A DNA stretch of 64,000 nucleotides from Shimia_B sp038525525 (GCA_038525525.1 JBCBHO010000002.1:186001-250000), one strand, 5' to 3'; positions 34,975 through 44,644 are shown, counted from the stretch's first letter. Made by a program: numbers and translations. Notes: a model not told the origin generated them from the sequence alone.

Positions 34975-36239
34975 ATCCCGGGCACCCGTTCGATGGTGAC
35001 ACCGCAGGCGCCGAGCTTGTCTTCGAGGCGCTCATAGCCGCGGTCGAGGTGATAGACGCGGTTGACGATCGTCTCCCCCTCCGCCGCGAGCCCGGCCAGG
35101 ATGAGCGAGACGGAGGCGCGCAGGTCCGTCGCCATGACAGGCGCGCCCTTGAGCCGCTCGACGCCCGTGACCGTCGCGGTGCCGCCATGGACCTCGATCC
35201 GCGCGCCCATGCGCCCCAGTTCCGGTGCGTGCATGAAGCGGTTCTCGAAGATGCGCTCCTCGAGATGCGCTGTGCCCTCGGCGGTGCACATGAGCGCCAT
35301 CATCTGGGCCTGCAGATCGGTGGGAAAGCCCGGGAACGGCTCGGTGACGACGTCCACGGCCCGCGCGCGACCATTGCTGCACACGGTGAGGCCCGCGGCG
35401 TGCTCCTCGATGCCGATCCCCGCGGCCTCGAGCTTGTCCGCGAAGGCACCGATGAGCGCGCGCGTCCCGCCCTCGAGCGTCACCTCGCCGCCCGCGATGG
35501 CGGGGGCGAGCATGTAGGTGCCAAGCTCGATCCGGTCGGGCACCACGGCATGGGTCGCGCCGCCCAGGCGGTCCTTGCCCTCGATGGTGATCGTATCCGT
35601 GCCGTCGCCCTCGATGGCCGCGCCCATGGCGCGCAGGCACGTGGCGAGGTCCTCGATCTCGGGCTCGCGCGCGGCGTTCTCCATGACGGTTGTGCCCTTG
35701 GCGAGGGTGGCGGCCATCAGCACGTTCTCGGTGGCCCCGACCGAGGGCATGGAAAAGCGCAGCCGCGCGCCCCGAAGCCCGCCCGCGGGGGCCTTGGCAT
35801 GGAGGTAGCCGTCGCGCAGCTCGATCTCGGCGCCGAGCGCCTCGAGGCCTGAGATGTGGATGTCCATGGGGCGCGCGCCGATGGCGCAGCCCCCCGGCAA
35901 CGAGACCACGGCCCGCCCCTCGCGCGCCAGAAGCGGACCGAGCACGAGGTTCGAGGCGCGCATCTTCCGCACGATGTCATACTCGGCCACGTGATTGATC
36001 GCGGCGTGGCTCGACATGGCAAGCACGCGCCCGTCGGCCATGGGCGAGACCTCCGCGCCGAGGCTTTCGAGGAGGAGGGTCATCGTCTTGATATCGCTGA
36101 GGCGCGGCGCGTTGGTGAGTGTCACTGGCTCCTCGCTCAGAAGCGTGGCCGGCATCAAGGCGAGACAGGCGTTTTTCGCCCCCGCGATGGGAATGGTGCC
36201 GTGGAGCGCACCGCCCCCGGTCACGACGATGGAATCCAT
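34971..36239 (-). CDS. murA: UDP-N-acetylglucosamine 1-carboxyvinyltransferase
   Basis: 422 residues, standard MurA length. The catalytic Cys lies in LPGGCAIGARPMD near residue 116. Other marks are GAKNACLALMPATLL near the start and FPTDLQAQMMALM. It adds enolpyruvate to UDP-GlcNAc, the first committed step of peptidoglycan synthesis. A fosfomycin-sensitive Cys form is therefore predicted. Confidence 0.97.
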   Translation of the reverse strand: MDSIVVTGGGALHGTIPIAGAKNACLALMPATLLSEEPVTLTNAPRLSDIKTMTLLLESLGAEVSPMADGRVLAMSSHAAINHVAEYDIVRKMRASNLVLGPLLAREGRAVVSLPGGCAIGARPMDIHISGLEALGAEIELRDGYLHAKAPAGGLRGARLRFSMPSVGATENVLMAATLAKGTTVMENAAREPEIEDLATCLRAMGAAIEGDGTDTITIEGKDRLGGATHAVVPDRIELGTYMLAPAIAGGEVTLEGGTRALIGAFADKLEAAGIGIEEHAAGLTVCSNGRARAVDVVTEPFPGFPTDLQAQMMALMCTAEGTAHLEERIFENRFMHAPELGRMGARIEVHGGTATVTGVERLKGAPVMATDLRASVSLILAGLAAEGETIVNRVYHLDRGYERLEDKLGACGVTIERVPGI

Positions 36240-36240
36240 G

Positions 36241-36477
36241 CTACTCGCCCTCTCGTTCGGCGGCGTTCGCGGCTCTGCCCGGCATGTCGCTTGCTGTCAC
36301 GTCGGCGGGCCTGCCGCCCGTCCCGTCGCCAGTCTCAGTGGAAGCGCGCTCGCTGCGCGCCCGTGCCTGCGATTTCCTGCGCGCCATATTGGCCTTCAGC
36401 GCCTTTTTAAGACGGTCTTCACGCGTTTCCGCGCCGCCTTTTCCAGCGTCTTTCGGCCCTGTGCCACCCGTTGCCAT
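36241..36477 (-). CDS. Small basic hypothetical protein upstream of murA
   Basis: 78 residues. A central helix, DRLKKALKANMARRKSQARA, is strongly basic; both ends are low-complexity and Gly/Glu rich. Similar short proteins precede murA in related genomes as far as I recall. It ends one base before the murA start, so it is probably in the same operon. Function unknown. Confidence 0.65.
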   Translation of the reverse strand: MATGGTGPKDAGKGGAETREDRLKKALKANMARRKSQARARSERASTETGDGTGGRPADVTASDMPGRAANAAEREGE

Positions 36478-36569
36478 TTCTTGGAGTTACCGCAGCCCTG
36501 GCGCGCCGTCCAGCCGCGCCATTTGCCCTTGCGTGCCTTGCGATCTTTGGTCTACACGCCCGCCACGGC

Positions 36570-36644
36570 GCTGCTGTAGCTCAGTGGTAGAGCGCACCCT
36601 TGGTAAGGGTGAGGTCGGGAGTTCAATCCTCCCCAGCAGCACCA
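36570..36644 (+). tRNA. tRNA-Thr (GGT)
   Basis: Acceptor GCTGCTG pairs with CAGCAGC; D arm AGCTC...GAGC; anticodon stem CACCC/GGGTG with loop TTGGTAA gives anticodon GGT; T loop GTTCAATCC; encoded CCA at 36642-36644. Confidence 0.95.
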
Positions 36645-36732
36645 GCCCCCCGCCAGCCACTGCCGCACGCTTGACGCGCCCGGAAAATGCTTCATTCCTC
36701 GGGCTTCGCTGGAACACCGGGGAGGCAGAGTT

Positions 36733-37506
36733 ATGGGCAGCATGGATTGGTCAGGTGAGGCCGCGGTGGTCACCGGCGGCGCGTCGGGCCTCGGCGCGGC
36801 CGCGGCGGCACGGCTCGCGGCGGACGGGCTTCGCGTCACGCTCTTCGATCTCGACGCCACGAAGGGCGCGGCCCACGCGGCGTGCATCGGCGGGCGCTTC
36901 GAGGAGGTCGATATCTCCGACCCCGCCGCCATCGCCCGCGGCCTCGCCGCCGCCGCGGAAGCCCACGGCCCCACGCGCATCCTCGTCAATTGCGCGGGCA
37001 TCGCGCCGGCCGCCAAGACCGTCTCCCGCGGGGCAGCCCACGACCCCGCGCTCTTCGAGACGGTGATCAAGGTCAACCTCCTTGGGAGCTTCTACGCCGC
37101 AAGCCAGGCCGCCGCGCAGATGGTGGAGGCCGCGCCCATGGGCCCGGACGGGGCGCGCGGCATCATCGTCAACACCGCCTCCGTGGCGGCCTCGGACGGG
37201 CAAGTGGGGCAGGTGGCCTACGCGGCCTCGAAGGGCGGCGTGGTGGGCATGACGCTGCCCATGGCGCGGGACCTCGCCGATAAGGGCGTGCGCGTGACCT
37301 CCATTGCGCCGGGCCTCTTCCTGACACCGCTCCTCGAGGGGTTGCCGGAGGACGTGCAGGCCTCGCTCGGCGCGCAGGTCCCCTACCCCTCCCGGCTGGG
37401 CGCACCGGATGAATTCGCGGCGCTCGTGAGCCACATCACGCAGAACCCGATGCTCAACGGCGAGGTCATCCGCCTCGATGGCGCGATCCGCATGGCCCCG
37501 CGCTGA
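36733..37506 (+). CDS. SDR-family 3-hydroxyacyl-CoA dehydrogenase-like protein
   Basis: 257 residues. Rossmann SDR marks: TGGASGLGAA near residue 15, NCAGI, catalytic Tyr-Lys in VAYAASKGG near residue 160 and the APGLFLTPLL loop. The FLTPLLEGLPEDVQASLG segment resembles type 2 (HSD17B10-like) 3-hydroxyacyl-CoA dehydrogenases. A role in beta-oxidation of branched or short acyl-CoAs is likely but not proven. It stands alone after tRNA-Thr. Confidence 0.8.
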   Translation: MGSMDWSGEAAVVTGGASGLGAAAAARLAADGLRVTLFDLDATKGAAHAACIGGRFEEVDISDPAAIARGLAAAAEAHGPTRILVNCAGIAPAAKTVSRGAAHDPALFETVIKVNLLGSFYAASQAAAQMVEAAPMGPDGARGIIVNTASVAASDGQVGQVAYAASKGGVVGMTLPMARDLADKGVRVTSIAPGLFLTPLLEGLPEDVQASLGAQVPYPSRLGAPDEFAALVSHITQNPMLNGEVIRLDGAIRMAPR

Positions 37507-37531
37507 ACGCACCTCTTGGAATCAGTCTGGC

Positions 37532-38239
37532 TCAGGCCGCCTTCGTGGCGTGGCCCATGTAGAGGATGCTGGTGAAGGGCAGCCGCCCGAAGCGCGGATC
37601 GCCGCGCCGCGTGAGGCCCCTGGGGCCGAGCCCCGTGATCTTCTGCATCTCGAGCCCCGCTGCCGAGAGCGCGTCCTTGAGCTCGCCCGGCTTGATGAAC
37701 ATGGCCGGGTCGTGGGTGCCCTTGGGCAGGAGGCGCAGGATATCCTCGGCGGCGGTGATGACCGCGAGCCGCGCCACGATGTTGCGGTTGATCGTGTCGA
37801 AGAGAAACGTGCCCCCGGGCCGCAGCACCCGCGCCACTTCGCGGCAGACCTGCCCAAGATCCTGCACGTGCTCGAGGACATCCACGCAGACCACGTGATC
37901 GAAGCTCGCATCGTCGTAAGGCAGGGCCTCGCCCACGCCCACGTCGTAGCGGATTCCCTGGCCCAGCCCATGCGCCTCCGCGGCGGCGATGGCATCGGCG
38001 GCGGGGTCGATCCCCGTCACCCGCGCCCCGCGCTCGGCGAGCGCCTCGGCCATGAAACCGCCCGCGCAGCCCAGATCGAGCACATCGCGCCCCTGCCAGT
38101 TCACGAGCGTGTCGAAATAGCTCAGCCGACCGGGCACCATGTTCTTGAGCGTCCGGATCCAGCGCACCTCGTCGGACCACCATTGATCGGCGACGCGATC
38201 ATAGAGCTCGAGATCATTCCGCAGGGTGTCTTTGGCCAT
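37532..38239 (-). CDS. UbiG-like SAM-dependent methyltransferase
   Basis: 235 residues. Class I methyltransferase motif I is VLDLGCAGGFMAEAL near residue 55, with VCVDVLEHV and LRPGGTFLFDTINRN following, as in UbiG. The N terminus (DQWWSDEVRWIRTLKNMVPG) differs from the usual UbiG start, so it may be a paralogue. Its first 26 bases overlap the end of a membrane methyltransferase-like gene. Quinone O-methylation is possible; not certain. Confidence 0.75.
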   Translation of the reverse strand: MAKDTLRNDLELYDRVADQWWSDEVRWIRTLKNMVPGRLSYFDTLVNWQGRDVLDLGCAGGFMAEALAERGARVTGIDPAADAIAAAEAHGLGQGIRYDVGVGEALPYDDASFDHVVCVDVLEHVQDLGQVCREVARVLRPGGTFLFDTINRNIVARLAVITAAEDILRLLPKGTHDPAMFIKPGELKDALSAAGLEMQKITGLGPRGLTRRGDPRFGRLPFTSILYMGHATKAA

Positions 38240-38996
38240 CTTTGCGCGCTTTCGGAAAGGGCAGGAAATAGGGCACGCGCGCCTGGTAGCGGGCGAAGCG
38301 ATCGCCGTGCATCTTGAGGAACCGCTTCTCCTTCAGGCGCGGGGCAAGCACGCAGTAGAGCGTCCAGGTGAGCGCCACGAAAAGCTGGTCGGGCGACCAG
38401 GTGGGCACCGTCCAGAGCGTGCAGGTGAAGGCGAGGTAGATCGGATTGCGCGTGACCGCGTAGAGATAGCGCGTGGGCATGTCCGGGAAGTTGGGCGCGC
38501 GGTCTCGCAGGAGCGCCCACCAGCCGATGAAGCCCGATTGCAGGCCGATGCCGCCGTTGAGGATCGCGAGGCCAAGAAAGCCCCAGGCTGCGGCGTAGAG
38601 CGCGAGCATGGCGTAAAGCGCGCCGCCCGAGGCCTGCCACCAGACCGTGCCGGTGGGCGACCAACCCCAGAAGAGGACGAAGAGCTGGATCGAGGCGATG
38701 AGCGCGTAGGTGGTGATGGCGAGCGTCTTGGCATCGTCGCCCGGAGCGGGCGAGAGCCGCGCCAGCCAGGCTCGGCCAGGGCCGGTGAGAAAGAAGGAAT
38801 GGCCGAGCGGGAATTGCAGGAGGAGGAGCGCGTTGACGGCCCAGGCGAGCCAGCCCGCGAAGGGGCCCTGGCCGAGCTGCATGCCAAAGCCCATGCAGAG
38901 CACCATGGAGCCCACGCCGAGGCCGAAGGCCACGTGGGTGAGCGCGCCGTAGCCCAGGGAGGTGAGCACGCGCGGGATAGGTCTAAGCTCTGCCAT
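38214..38996 (-). CDS. Membrane protein, isoprenylcysteine methyltransferase/NnrU-like
   Basis: 260 residues with about six membrane segments. The C-terminal part TRNPIYLAFTCTLWTVPTWS, EKRFLKMHGDRFARYQARVP and YFLPFP matches the phospholipid/isoprenylcysteine methyltransferase-like (ICMT/NnrU) family, which binds SAM at the membrane. Substrate unknown. It overlaps the UbiG-like gene, so a two-methyltransferase operon acting on a membrane lipid or quinone is plausible. Confidence 0.75.
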   Translation of the reverse strand: MAELRPIPRVLTSLGYGALTHVAFGLGVGSMVLCMGFGMQLGQGPFAGWLAWAVNALLLLQFPLGHSFFLTGPGRAWLARLSPAPGDDAKTLAITTYALIASIQLFVLFWGWSPTGTVWWQASGGALYAMLALYAAAWGFLGLAILNGGIGLQSGFIGWWALLRDRAPNFPDMPTRYLYAVTRNPIYLAFTCTLWTVPTWSPDQLFVALTWTLYCVLAPRLKEKRFLKMHGDRFARYQARVPYFLPFPKARKDGQRHPAE

Positions 38997-39289
38997 AGGT
39001 CCTGAGCTAGGGCATCCCCGCCGCTTTCAACGCCCCGCATCCCTCAAGCAACGCGCGCGTTTCGAGGACGGTCCCGCCCGCCTCCCCCTCAGCCAGGACG
39101 GCTTCGGCCTTCGGTGGCGCCGCTGCGCGGCGGGGCGCGGGACGCGAGACCTCGGCGCTGATGGGGCCGCAAAGCGCGGGGAGAGGCCCGGCGCGGGGCC
39201 ACCCTCGGCGTGCGGGGCAAAAGGGACGGTGGGTGGGGCGCCTTTGCCGACAGGCAAACAGCGTCACCCCCGTCCATACCAGGCGCAGG

Positions 39290-41173
39290 TTAGGCCGCCC
39301 ATTCCCAAGGCCGCGTATAGCTCCCGAGCACCCCCGTGACGGTCCCGTCATCGGTCGCGCCGGTCTTCTCGAGCTGCGCCACGAGCCCGCGCTTCTTGTC
39401 CTCGATGACCGCGCTCACCTTCGCGGGCACGCCTGCCTCCGCGAGCGCCGCATCGTAGATGCGTGTGATCGCCATCCGCCTCAGATCGGGCTTGAAGACC
39501 TTGCCCACCGCCGTCTTCGGCAGCTCGCCGAGGATCTCGAGGTGCTTTGGATGCGCCGCGCGCTCGTGGATGTGGCTCTCGCAATAGCTCTTGAGCTCCT
39601 CGGCCGTCACCGTCGCGCCGGCCACGAGCTCCACGTAGGCGCAGGGCAACTCGCCCGCATGGGCATCGGGCTGCCCGATGGCGCCGGCAAAGGCCACCTG
39701 CTCGTGGCCCGAGAGCGCCTCCTCGATCTCGGCGGGGTCAATATTGTGGCCGCCCCGGATAATGAGATCCTTCGCGCGCCCCGTGATCCAGACATAGCCA
39801 TCCGCATCCACGCGGCCGAGATCGCCGGTCCTCAGATGCGTGCCCCAGTGGAAGAGGTCCTTGTTCTTGGCCTCTTCGGTGTAGGTCTTGCCGGCATAGA
39901 CGCCCGGGTTCGAGATGCAGATCTCCCCCACCTCGTCCACGGCGGCCTCCTTTGGCCCCTCCGGCGTGTCATGGACGATCTTGACGTCGGTGTAAGGGAA
40001 GGTGATCCCGATGGAGCCGATCTTCTTGTCCCCGCCGATCGGGTTGCAGGAGACGAGGCAGGTGGCTTCCGTGAGGCCGTAGCCCTCGATGATCTCCACG
40101 CCAGAGGCCTTCTCGAAGCGCTTGAAAAGCTCCACCGGCAGAGGCGCGGAGCCGGAGAAGGCCGTGCGCAGCGAGGAGACATCGGCATCCACCGGGCGCT
40201 GCATGAGCGCGGAGATCGCCGTGGGCACGGTGATCATGAAGGTCGCGTTCCAGCGCTCGATGAGCTTCCAGAAATTGTCGAAGACGCCCTCGCCGCGGTA
40301 GCCCTGGGGCGTGGGAAAGACGACATGGGCGCCCGAGGCCAGCATCGACATCAGGATCGGGTGGCAGGCGAAGACGTGAAAGAGCGGCAGCGGGCACAGG
40401 ATCGTGTCGCCCGCGTCAAAGAGCAGGTTCGCCCCCAGCCAGCCATTGTAAATCATGCCCTCGTAGGTGTGCTGCGCGACCTTGGGCATGCCCGTGGTGC
40501 CGCCGGTGTGGAAATAGGCGCCCACGCGGTCTTCCTTGGGATCGTCGAAGGCGAGCGCGGTGGACTGCGCGCCGAGCGCCTTCCTCCAGTCGTGGACCCG
40601 CGCCTTGTGCGCGGCCGGGTTCTTCGGGCGGATGAGGCCCGCGATCCAGCTCTTGGGCGGCGAGAGATAGGGCAGGAGATCGACCTCGATCACGTGCTCG
40701 ACGTTGGGCGCGAGCCGGGCTGCTTCGGCGGCCTTCTGTGGCACATCCGTCTTAGGAAAGGCCTTCAGCGTCACGAGAACCTTGGCATTCGTCTCGCGCA
40801 GGATCGCGGCGATCTGCTCGGCCTCGAGGAGGGGGTTCACCGGGTTGGCGATCCCCGCGATGGCCCCGCCCAGAAGCGTCACGGCGGCCTCGGGGCATAT
40901 GGGCAGCATGTAGGCCACGGCATCATTCGGGCCCACGCCGAGCCCGCGGAAGAGATTGGCGGCGCGCACCACCTCGTCGCGCACCTCGCGCCAGCTCAGC
41001 GTCACCGCCTTGTCCTTGGGGCCCGAGGTGATCTGGAAGGAGATGCCAGGGCGGCTGCCGTGCTCGGCGGCCACGCTCTCGACGAAATCGAGCATCGTGA
41101 CGGGCCGGTCGCGGTCGGCCCAGGGCATCTCGGCTTCGATGCGGCGCGCGTCGTCTTTGGACGAAAACTTCAT
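39290..41173 (-). CDS. Acyl-CoA synthetase (AMP-forming)
   Basis: 627 residues from the ATG at 41173, which has GGGGAGA upstream; a TTG 51 bases earlier is less likely. The adenylate motif is FHTGGTTGMPKVAQHTY, then EGYGLTEATC and RTGDLGRVDADGYVWITGRA, and the C-terminal lysine region LPKTAVGKVFK. It activates a carboxylic acid to its CoA thioester through an acyl-AMP. The length suggests a long/medium fatty acid ligase. Stands alone. Confidence 0.88.
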   Translation of the reverse strand: MKFSSKDDARRIEAEMPWADRDRPVTMLDFVESVAAEHGSRPGISFQITSGPKDKAVTLSWREVRDEVVRAANLFRGLGVGPNDAVAYMLPICPEAAVTLLGGAIAGIANPVNPLLEAEQIAAILRETNAKVLVTLKAFPKTDVPQKAAEAARLAPNVEHVIEVDLLPYLSPPKSWIAGLIRPKNPAAHKARVHDWRKALGAQSTALAFDDPKEDRVGAYFHTGGTTGMPKVAQHTYEGMIYNGWLGANLLFDAGDTILCPLPLFHVFACHPILMSMLASGAHVVFPTPQGYRGEGVFDNFWKLIERWNATFMITVPTAISALMQRPVDADVSSLRTAFSGSAPLPVELFKRFEKASGVEIIEGYGLTEATCLVSCNPIGGDKKIGSIGITFPYTDVKIVHDTPEGPKEAAVDEVGEICISNPGVYAGKTYTEEAKNKDLFHWGTHLRTGDLGRVDADGYVWITGRAKDLIIRGGHNIDPAEIEEALSGHEQVAFAGAIGQPDAHAGELPCAYVELVAGATVTAEELKSYCESHIHERAAHPKHLEILGELPKTAVGKVFKPDLRRMAITRIYDAALAEAGVPAKVSAVIEDKKRGLVAQLEKTGATDDGTVTGVLGSYTRPWEWAA

Positions 41174-41356
41174 GGCTGTGGTCTCCCCGTCGGGCCGTTC
41201 CGGCCTCTCGTCTTGGCTTTGCAAGCAACGATGGGAAGAAAGCAGGCGCGGCGCAAGGTTTACCCCGCGTTGAGGTGCGTGCCGCGCGGCAAGCGGGGCC
41301 AGTAGGCGAAGGGGCAGCCGACCGCGCTGGTCGGACCGCCCGCGCCCATGCGCATG

Positions 41357-43165
41357 CTATTCGGCGGCGAGATCGGCGGTGAACTGGAGCCGCGCGAGGC
41401 GGGCGTAGAGCCCGCCCTGGGCCACGAGCTCCTCATGGGTGCCCATGGCTTGGATCTCGCCCCTCTCCAGCACGATGATCCGGTCGGCCTTCTTCACGGT
41501 GGCGAGCCGGTGAGCCACCACGATCGTGGTCCGCGCCTCGGCCAGCGCGTCGAATGCCGCCTGCACCGCGGCCTCGCTCTCGGCGTCGAGCGCCGAGGTC
41601 GCCTCGTCGAGGAGCAGGATCGGCGCGTCGCGCAGGATCGCGCGGGCAATGGCGATGCGCTGCTTCTGACCGCCCGAGAGCATGACGCCGCGCTCGCCCA
41701 CATAGGTCTCGTAGCCCTGCGGTAGTGCCTCGATGAAGTCATGGGCCGCCGCGGCCTTTGCCGCCGCGATGACCTCGTCCGCGCTGGCCTCCGGGCGCCC
41801 GAAGAGGATGTTCTCGCGGGCAGAGCTCGCGAAGATGACCGGGTCCTGCGGCACGAGCGCCATGAGGCCGCGGAGATCCTCGCGCGCCATGTCGGTGAGC
41901 GGTGTGCCCGCCAGCGTGATCCGCCCCTCGGCAGGATCGAAGAAGCGCAGGAGAAGCTGGATGATCGTGGACTTGCCCGCGCCCGAGGGCCCGACGATGG
42001 CCACAGTCTCCCCGGGCCGGACCTCGAAGCTCACGTCCTTCAGCGCCCGTTCGCCGGGCCGCGAGGGGAAGGAGAAGCTCACGTCTTCGAAGGCGAGAAC
42101 GCCGGGCGCGGCCGCCACGGGCGCCGCCGGATCCTCGAGGAGATCCACCGCCTCCATGAGTTCGATGAGCCGCTCTGTGGCCCCCGCCGCGCGCTGAAGC
42201 TCCGTCCAAAGCTCGGTGAGAGCGGCCACGGAGGACGCCACGATGCCCGCATAGATGAGGAACTGCACCAGTTCGCCCGGGCTCATCGTCCCCGATTGCA
42301 CGTCCGTGGCCCCAATCCAGAGCACGCCCAGAATGCCGGAGAAGACGACGAAGATGATGATCGCCGTGATGAGCGCGCGCACGTTGATGCGCTGCTTGGC
42401 CGAGCGATAGGACGTCTCGGTCACGTCAGAGAAAGCGCGCGAGGCGCGGGCCTCGCCGGTGAAGGCCTGTACCGTCTGCACCGCGCCCAGGGCCTCGGAA
42501 GCGTTGCCGGAGGAGACCGCGATCCAATCCTGGTTTTCGCGGCTCAGCCGCCGGAGCCGCTGGCCCAGCGCGAGGATCGGCAGGAGCACAATTGGCACGA
42601 GGAGCAGCACGAGCCCCGTGAGCTTCACCGAGGTCACGATCATCATCACGAGGCCGCCCGCGAAGAGCAGGATATTCCGGAGGAACCACGAGACAGAGGA
42701 GCCTATCACGCTCAGAAGAAGCGTGGTGTCGGTGGTGATCCGGCTCAGCACCTCGCCGGTCATCAGCGTCTCGAAATAGCGCGGCGACATTGAAATCATG
42801 CGATCGAAGACCCGCTTGCGCATGTCGGCCACGACCCGCTCGCCGAGCCGCGTCACCATCCAGTAGCGGAAGGCCGAGCCCAGCGCGAAGACGGCCGCGA
42901 GCCCGAGCGCGGCCGCAAAGTAGGTGTCGAGGATCTCGAAATTCGACGAGGCGAAGCCATCCACGACGCGCCGCGCGGCCACGGGCAACAGGAGCGAGAC
43001 AGAGGCCGTCAGGAGGAGCGCCGCGACAGCCAGCGCCACCCAGCCAGCATAGGGCGCGAGAAAGGGCAGGATCGCCCGCAGCACGCCCACGCGCTTTGAC
43101 AGCGCGCGCTCGTCTTTGCCTGCGCCCTCGGCGCCGGGTGCTGCCGCCTGTCCCGTCTCGGCCAT
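41357..43165 (-). CDS. ABC exporter (MsbA-like, fused membrane and ATPase domains)
   Basis: 602 residues. The N-terminal half has about six membrane helices (FLAPYAGWVALAVAALLLTA and following). The ATPase has Walker A VGPSGAGKSTIIQLLL near residue 395, signature MLSGGQKQRIAIARA and Walker B ILLLDEATSALD, then the His of VAHRLATVKKADR. It acts as a homodimeric exporter; substrate (lipid or drug) unknown. Confidence 0.92.
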   Translation of the reverse strand: MAETGQAAAPGAEGAGKDERALSKRVGVLRAILPFLAPYAGWVALAVAALLLTASVSLLLPVAARRVVDGFASSNFEILDTYFAAALGLAAVFALGSAFRYWMVTRLGERVVADMRKRVFDRMISMSPRYFETLMTGEVLSRITTDTTLLLSVIGSSVSWFLRNILLFAGGLVMMIVTSVKLTGLVLLLVPIVLLPILALGQRLRRLSRENQDWIAVSSGNASEALGAVQTVQAFTGEARASRAFSDVTETSYRSAKQRINVRALITAIIIFVVFSGILGVLWIGATDVQSGTMSPGELVQFLIYAGIVASSVAALTELWTELQRAAGATERLIELMEAVDLLEDPAAPVAAAPGVLAFEDVSFSFPSRPGERALKDVSFEVRPGETVAIVGPSGAGKSTIIQLLLRFFDPAEGRITLAGTPLTDMAREDLRGLMALVPQDPVIFASSARENILFGRPEASADEVIAAAKAAAAHDFIEALPQGYETYVGERGVMLSGGQKQRIAIARAILRDAPILLLDEATSALDAESEAAVQAAFDALAEARTTIVVAHRLATVKKADRIIVLERGEIQAMGTHEELVAQGGLYARLARLQFTADLAAE

Positions 43166-43245
43166 GCCATACCCCTCGTGCTCGGATCCGCGCGGCAGGA
43201 CCGTCGCGCGGGCAGCTTAATTCATCTGGCGATCATGGTCTGGGA

Positions 43246-43319
43246 TGGAGCGGGCAGCGGGAATCGAACCCGCACCAAGAGCTTGGAAGGCTCGTGTGAT
43301 ACCATTTCACCATGCCCGC
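43246..43319 (-). tRNA. tRNA-Gly (TCC)
   Basis: On the minus strand, acceptor GCGGGCA pairs with TGCCCGC; the anticodon loop CTTCCAA gives TCC (Gly); T loop GTTCGAATC; CCA encoded at 43246-43248. Confidence 0.95.
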
Positions 43320-43382
43320 CCAGAGCTACTGCGCTACTTGAGCCGCCTTTCCCGGTCAACACCCTTCACGCCCGCGCGCCGC

Positions 43383-44126
43383 TCAAACCGTGTAGTTCAG
43401 CCCGAGCCGCCCGCCATCGGCATAGATCGTCTCACCGGTGATATAGCTCGCTTTGGGCGAGGCAAGGAAGGCGACGATATCGCCGATCTCGCGCGCGGTT
43501 CCGATGCGGCCCAGGGGCGTGCGGGACAGGATGCGCGCCTTGGCGGCGGGATCCTCGTTGACGGTGCCGAGCATGGCGGTGTCGATGGAGCCGGGGCCCA
43601 CGGCGTTGACCCGGATGCCATGGGGCGCGAGCGCGATCGCCGCTGATTTCGTGAGCTGCATCACCCCGCCCTTCGAGGCGCAATAGGCCGCGATGGAGGG
43701 GATAGCGACCTGGGCATTGATCGAGCTCATGTTGACGATCGCGCCCTGGATCCCCGCCGCCACCATGCCGCGTGCCGCGCGCTGCGTTGCGAGGAACACG
43801 CCGCTCAGATTGACGTCGATCACGCGCTGCCAGCCTTCGAGCGTGGTTTCGAGGAAGTCCTGCGGGAGCGCGAGCCCGGCATTGTTAACGAGCACCGAGA
43901 CCGCGCCGTGCTCCGCCTCGATGCGGTCGAAGAGCGCCGCGATCTGATCCGGCTGACCCATATCGACGCCGTAGCCCGCTCCGCCGAGTGCCTTGCCCGC
44001 GGCAGCGGCACCCTCCGCGTTGAGATCGGCCACGATAACGGTGTGCCCGTCCTCGGCGAGGGCCTCGGCGCAGGCAAGCCCGATCCCCTGCGCGCCCCCG
44101 GTGACGAGTGCAAATGTCTGAGCCAT
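43383..44126 (-). CDS. SDR-family oxidoreductase
   Basis: 247 residues from the ATG at 44126 (upstream codons antisense to the rhodanese gene). Marks: TGGAQGIGLA, NNAGLALPQD, SSINAQVAIPSIAAYCASKGG with catalytic Tyr-Lys, AVGPGSIDT and GETIYADGGRLG. An NAD(P)-dependent alcohol or sugar dehydrogenase; substrate not identifiable. Transcribed divergently from the rhodanese gene. Confidence 0.88.
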   Translation of the reverse strand: MAQTFALVTGGAQGIGLACAEALAEDGHTVIVADLNAEGAAAAGKALGGAGYGVDMGQPDQIAALFDRIEAEHGAVSVLVNNAGLALPQDFLETTLEGWQRVIDVNLSGVFLATQRAARGMVAAGIQGAIVNMSSINAQVAIPSIAAYCASKGGVMQLTKSAAIALAPHGIRVNAVGPGSIDTAMLGTVNEDPAAKARILSRTPLGRIGTAREIGDIVAFLASPKASYITGETIYADGGRLGLNYTV

Positions 44127-44193
44127 GCTTGTCCTCCCTTCGCTCCTCGGGCACCTAAACAGGGGGAAGAGGCGAAGACCAGAGAGGCCCGCC

Positions 44194-44592
44194 ATGGCAC
44201 AGCTGAAAATGACCGCCGCCGAGATGGTGGCCGATGCGCGGAGCCAGATCGTGGAGATCGAGACCGCCGACCTCCTGGCGCGGCTGGGCGAAGAGGGCCT
44301 CGTCATCGTGGATATCAGGGACCCGCGCGAGCGCGAGCGCGACGGCTGGATCCCGGGCAGCGTCCACGCGCCTCGCGGCATGCTCGAGTTCTGGGTGGAT
44401 CCCCAGAGCCCCTACCACAAGCCGATCTTCAGCACGGCGGGCAAGAGCTTCGTCTTTCACTGCGCCTCCGGGTGGCGCTCGGCGCTGAGCACGCTGACGT
44501 TGCAGGAGATGGGCTTCGAGGCGGCGCATCTGCGCGAGGGCTTCAAGGGCTGGGTGGCGGCTGGCGGCCCCGTGGAGACCAAGACGGACTGA
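44194..44592 (+). CDS. Rhodanese-like domain protein
   Basis: 132 residues from the ATG at 44194. A single rhodanese domain: VIVDIRDPRERERDGWIPGS, then the active-site loop FHCASGWRSA with Cys near residue 90, and LREGFKGWVAAGGP. It may transfer sulfur or act as a sulfide-handling protein in the cytoplasm. No signal peptide. Confidence 0.9.
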   Translation: MAQLKMTAAEMVADARSQIVEIETADLLARLGEEGLVIVDIRDPRERERDGWIPGSVHAPRGMLEFWVDPQSPYHKPIFSTAGKSFVFHCASGWRSALSTLTLQEMGFEAAHLREGFKGWVAAGGPVETKTD

Positions 44593-44600
44593 CGCGACAC

Positions 44601-44644
44601 AAATTTCTTCGAAGAAATTTGCAAAGGCTTTTCCGAAAAGCCTT
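44601..44644. repeat. Double palindrome, copy 1 (possible terminator)
   Basis: Two adjacent palindromes: AAATTTCTTCGAAGAAATTT (44601-44620) and AAGGCTTTTCCGAAAAGCCTT (44624-44644), 8 bases after the rhodanese stop. A related pair follows at 44707-44751. Such paired hairpins are a recurring intergenic repeat type in Rhodobacteraceae and may end transcription from both sides. Confidence 0.7.

Noticed and set aside
39161..41305. Plus-strand open frame of about 700 codons opposite the acyl-CoA synthetase
   Set aside because: Antisense of a gene with all adenylate-forming motifs; Arg/Gly-rich shadow composition.
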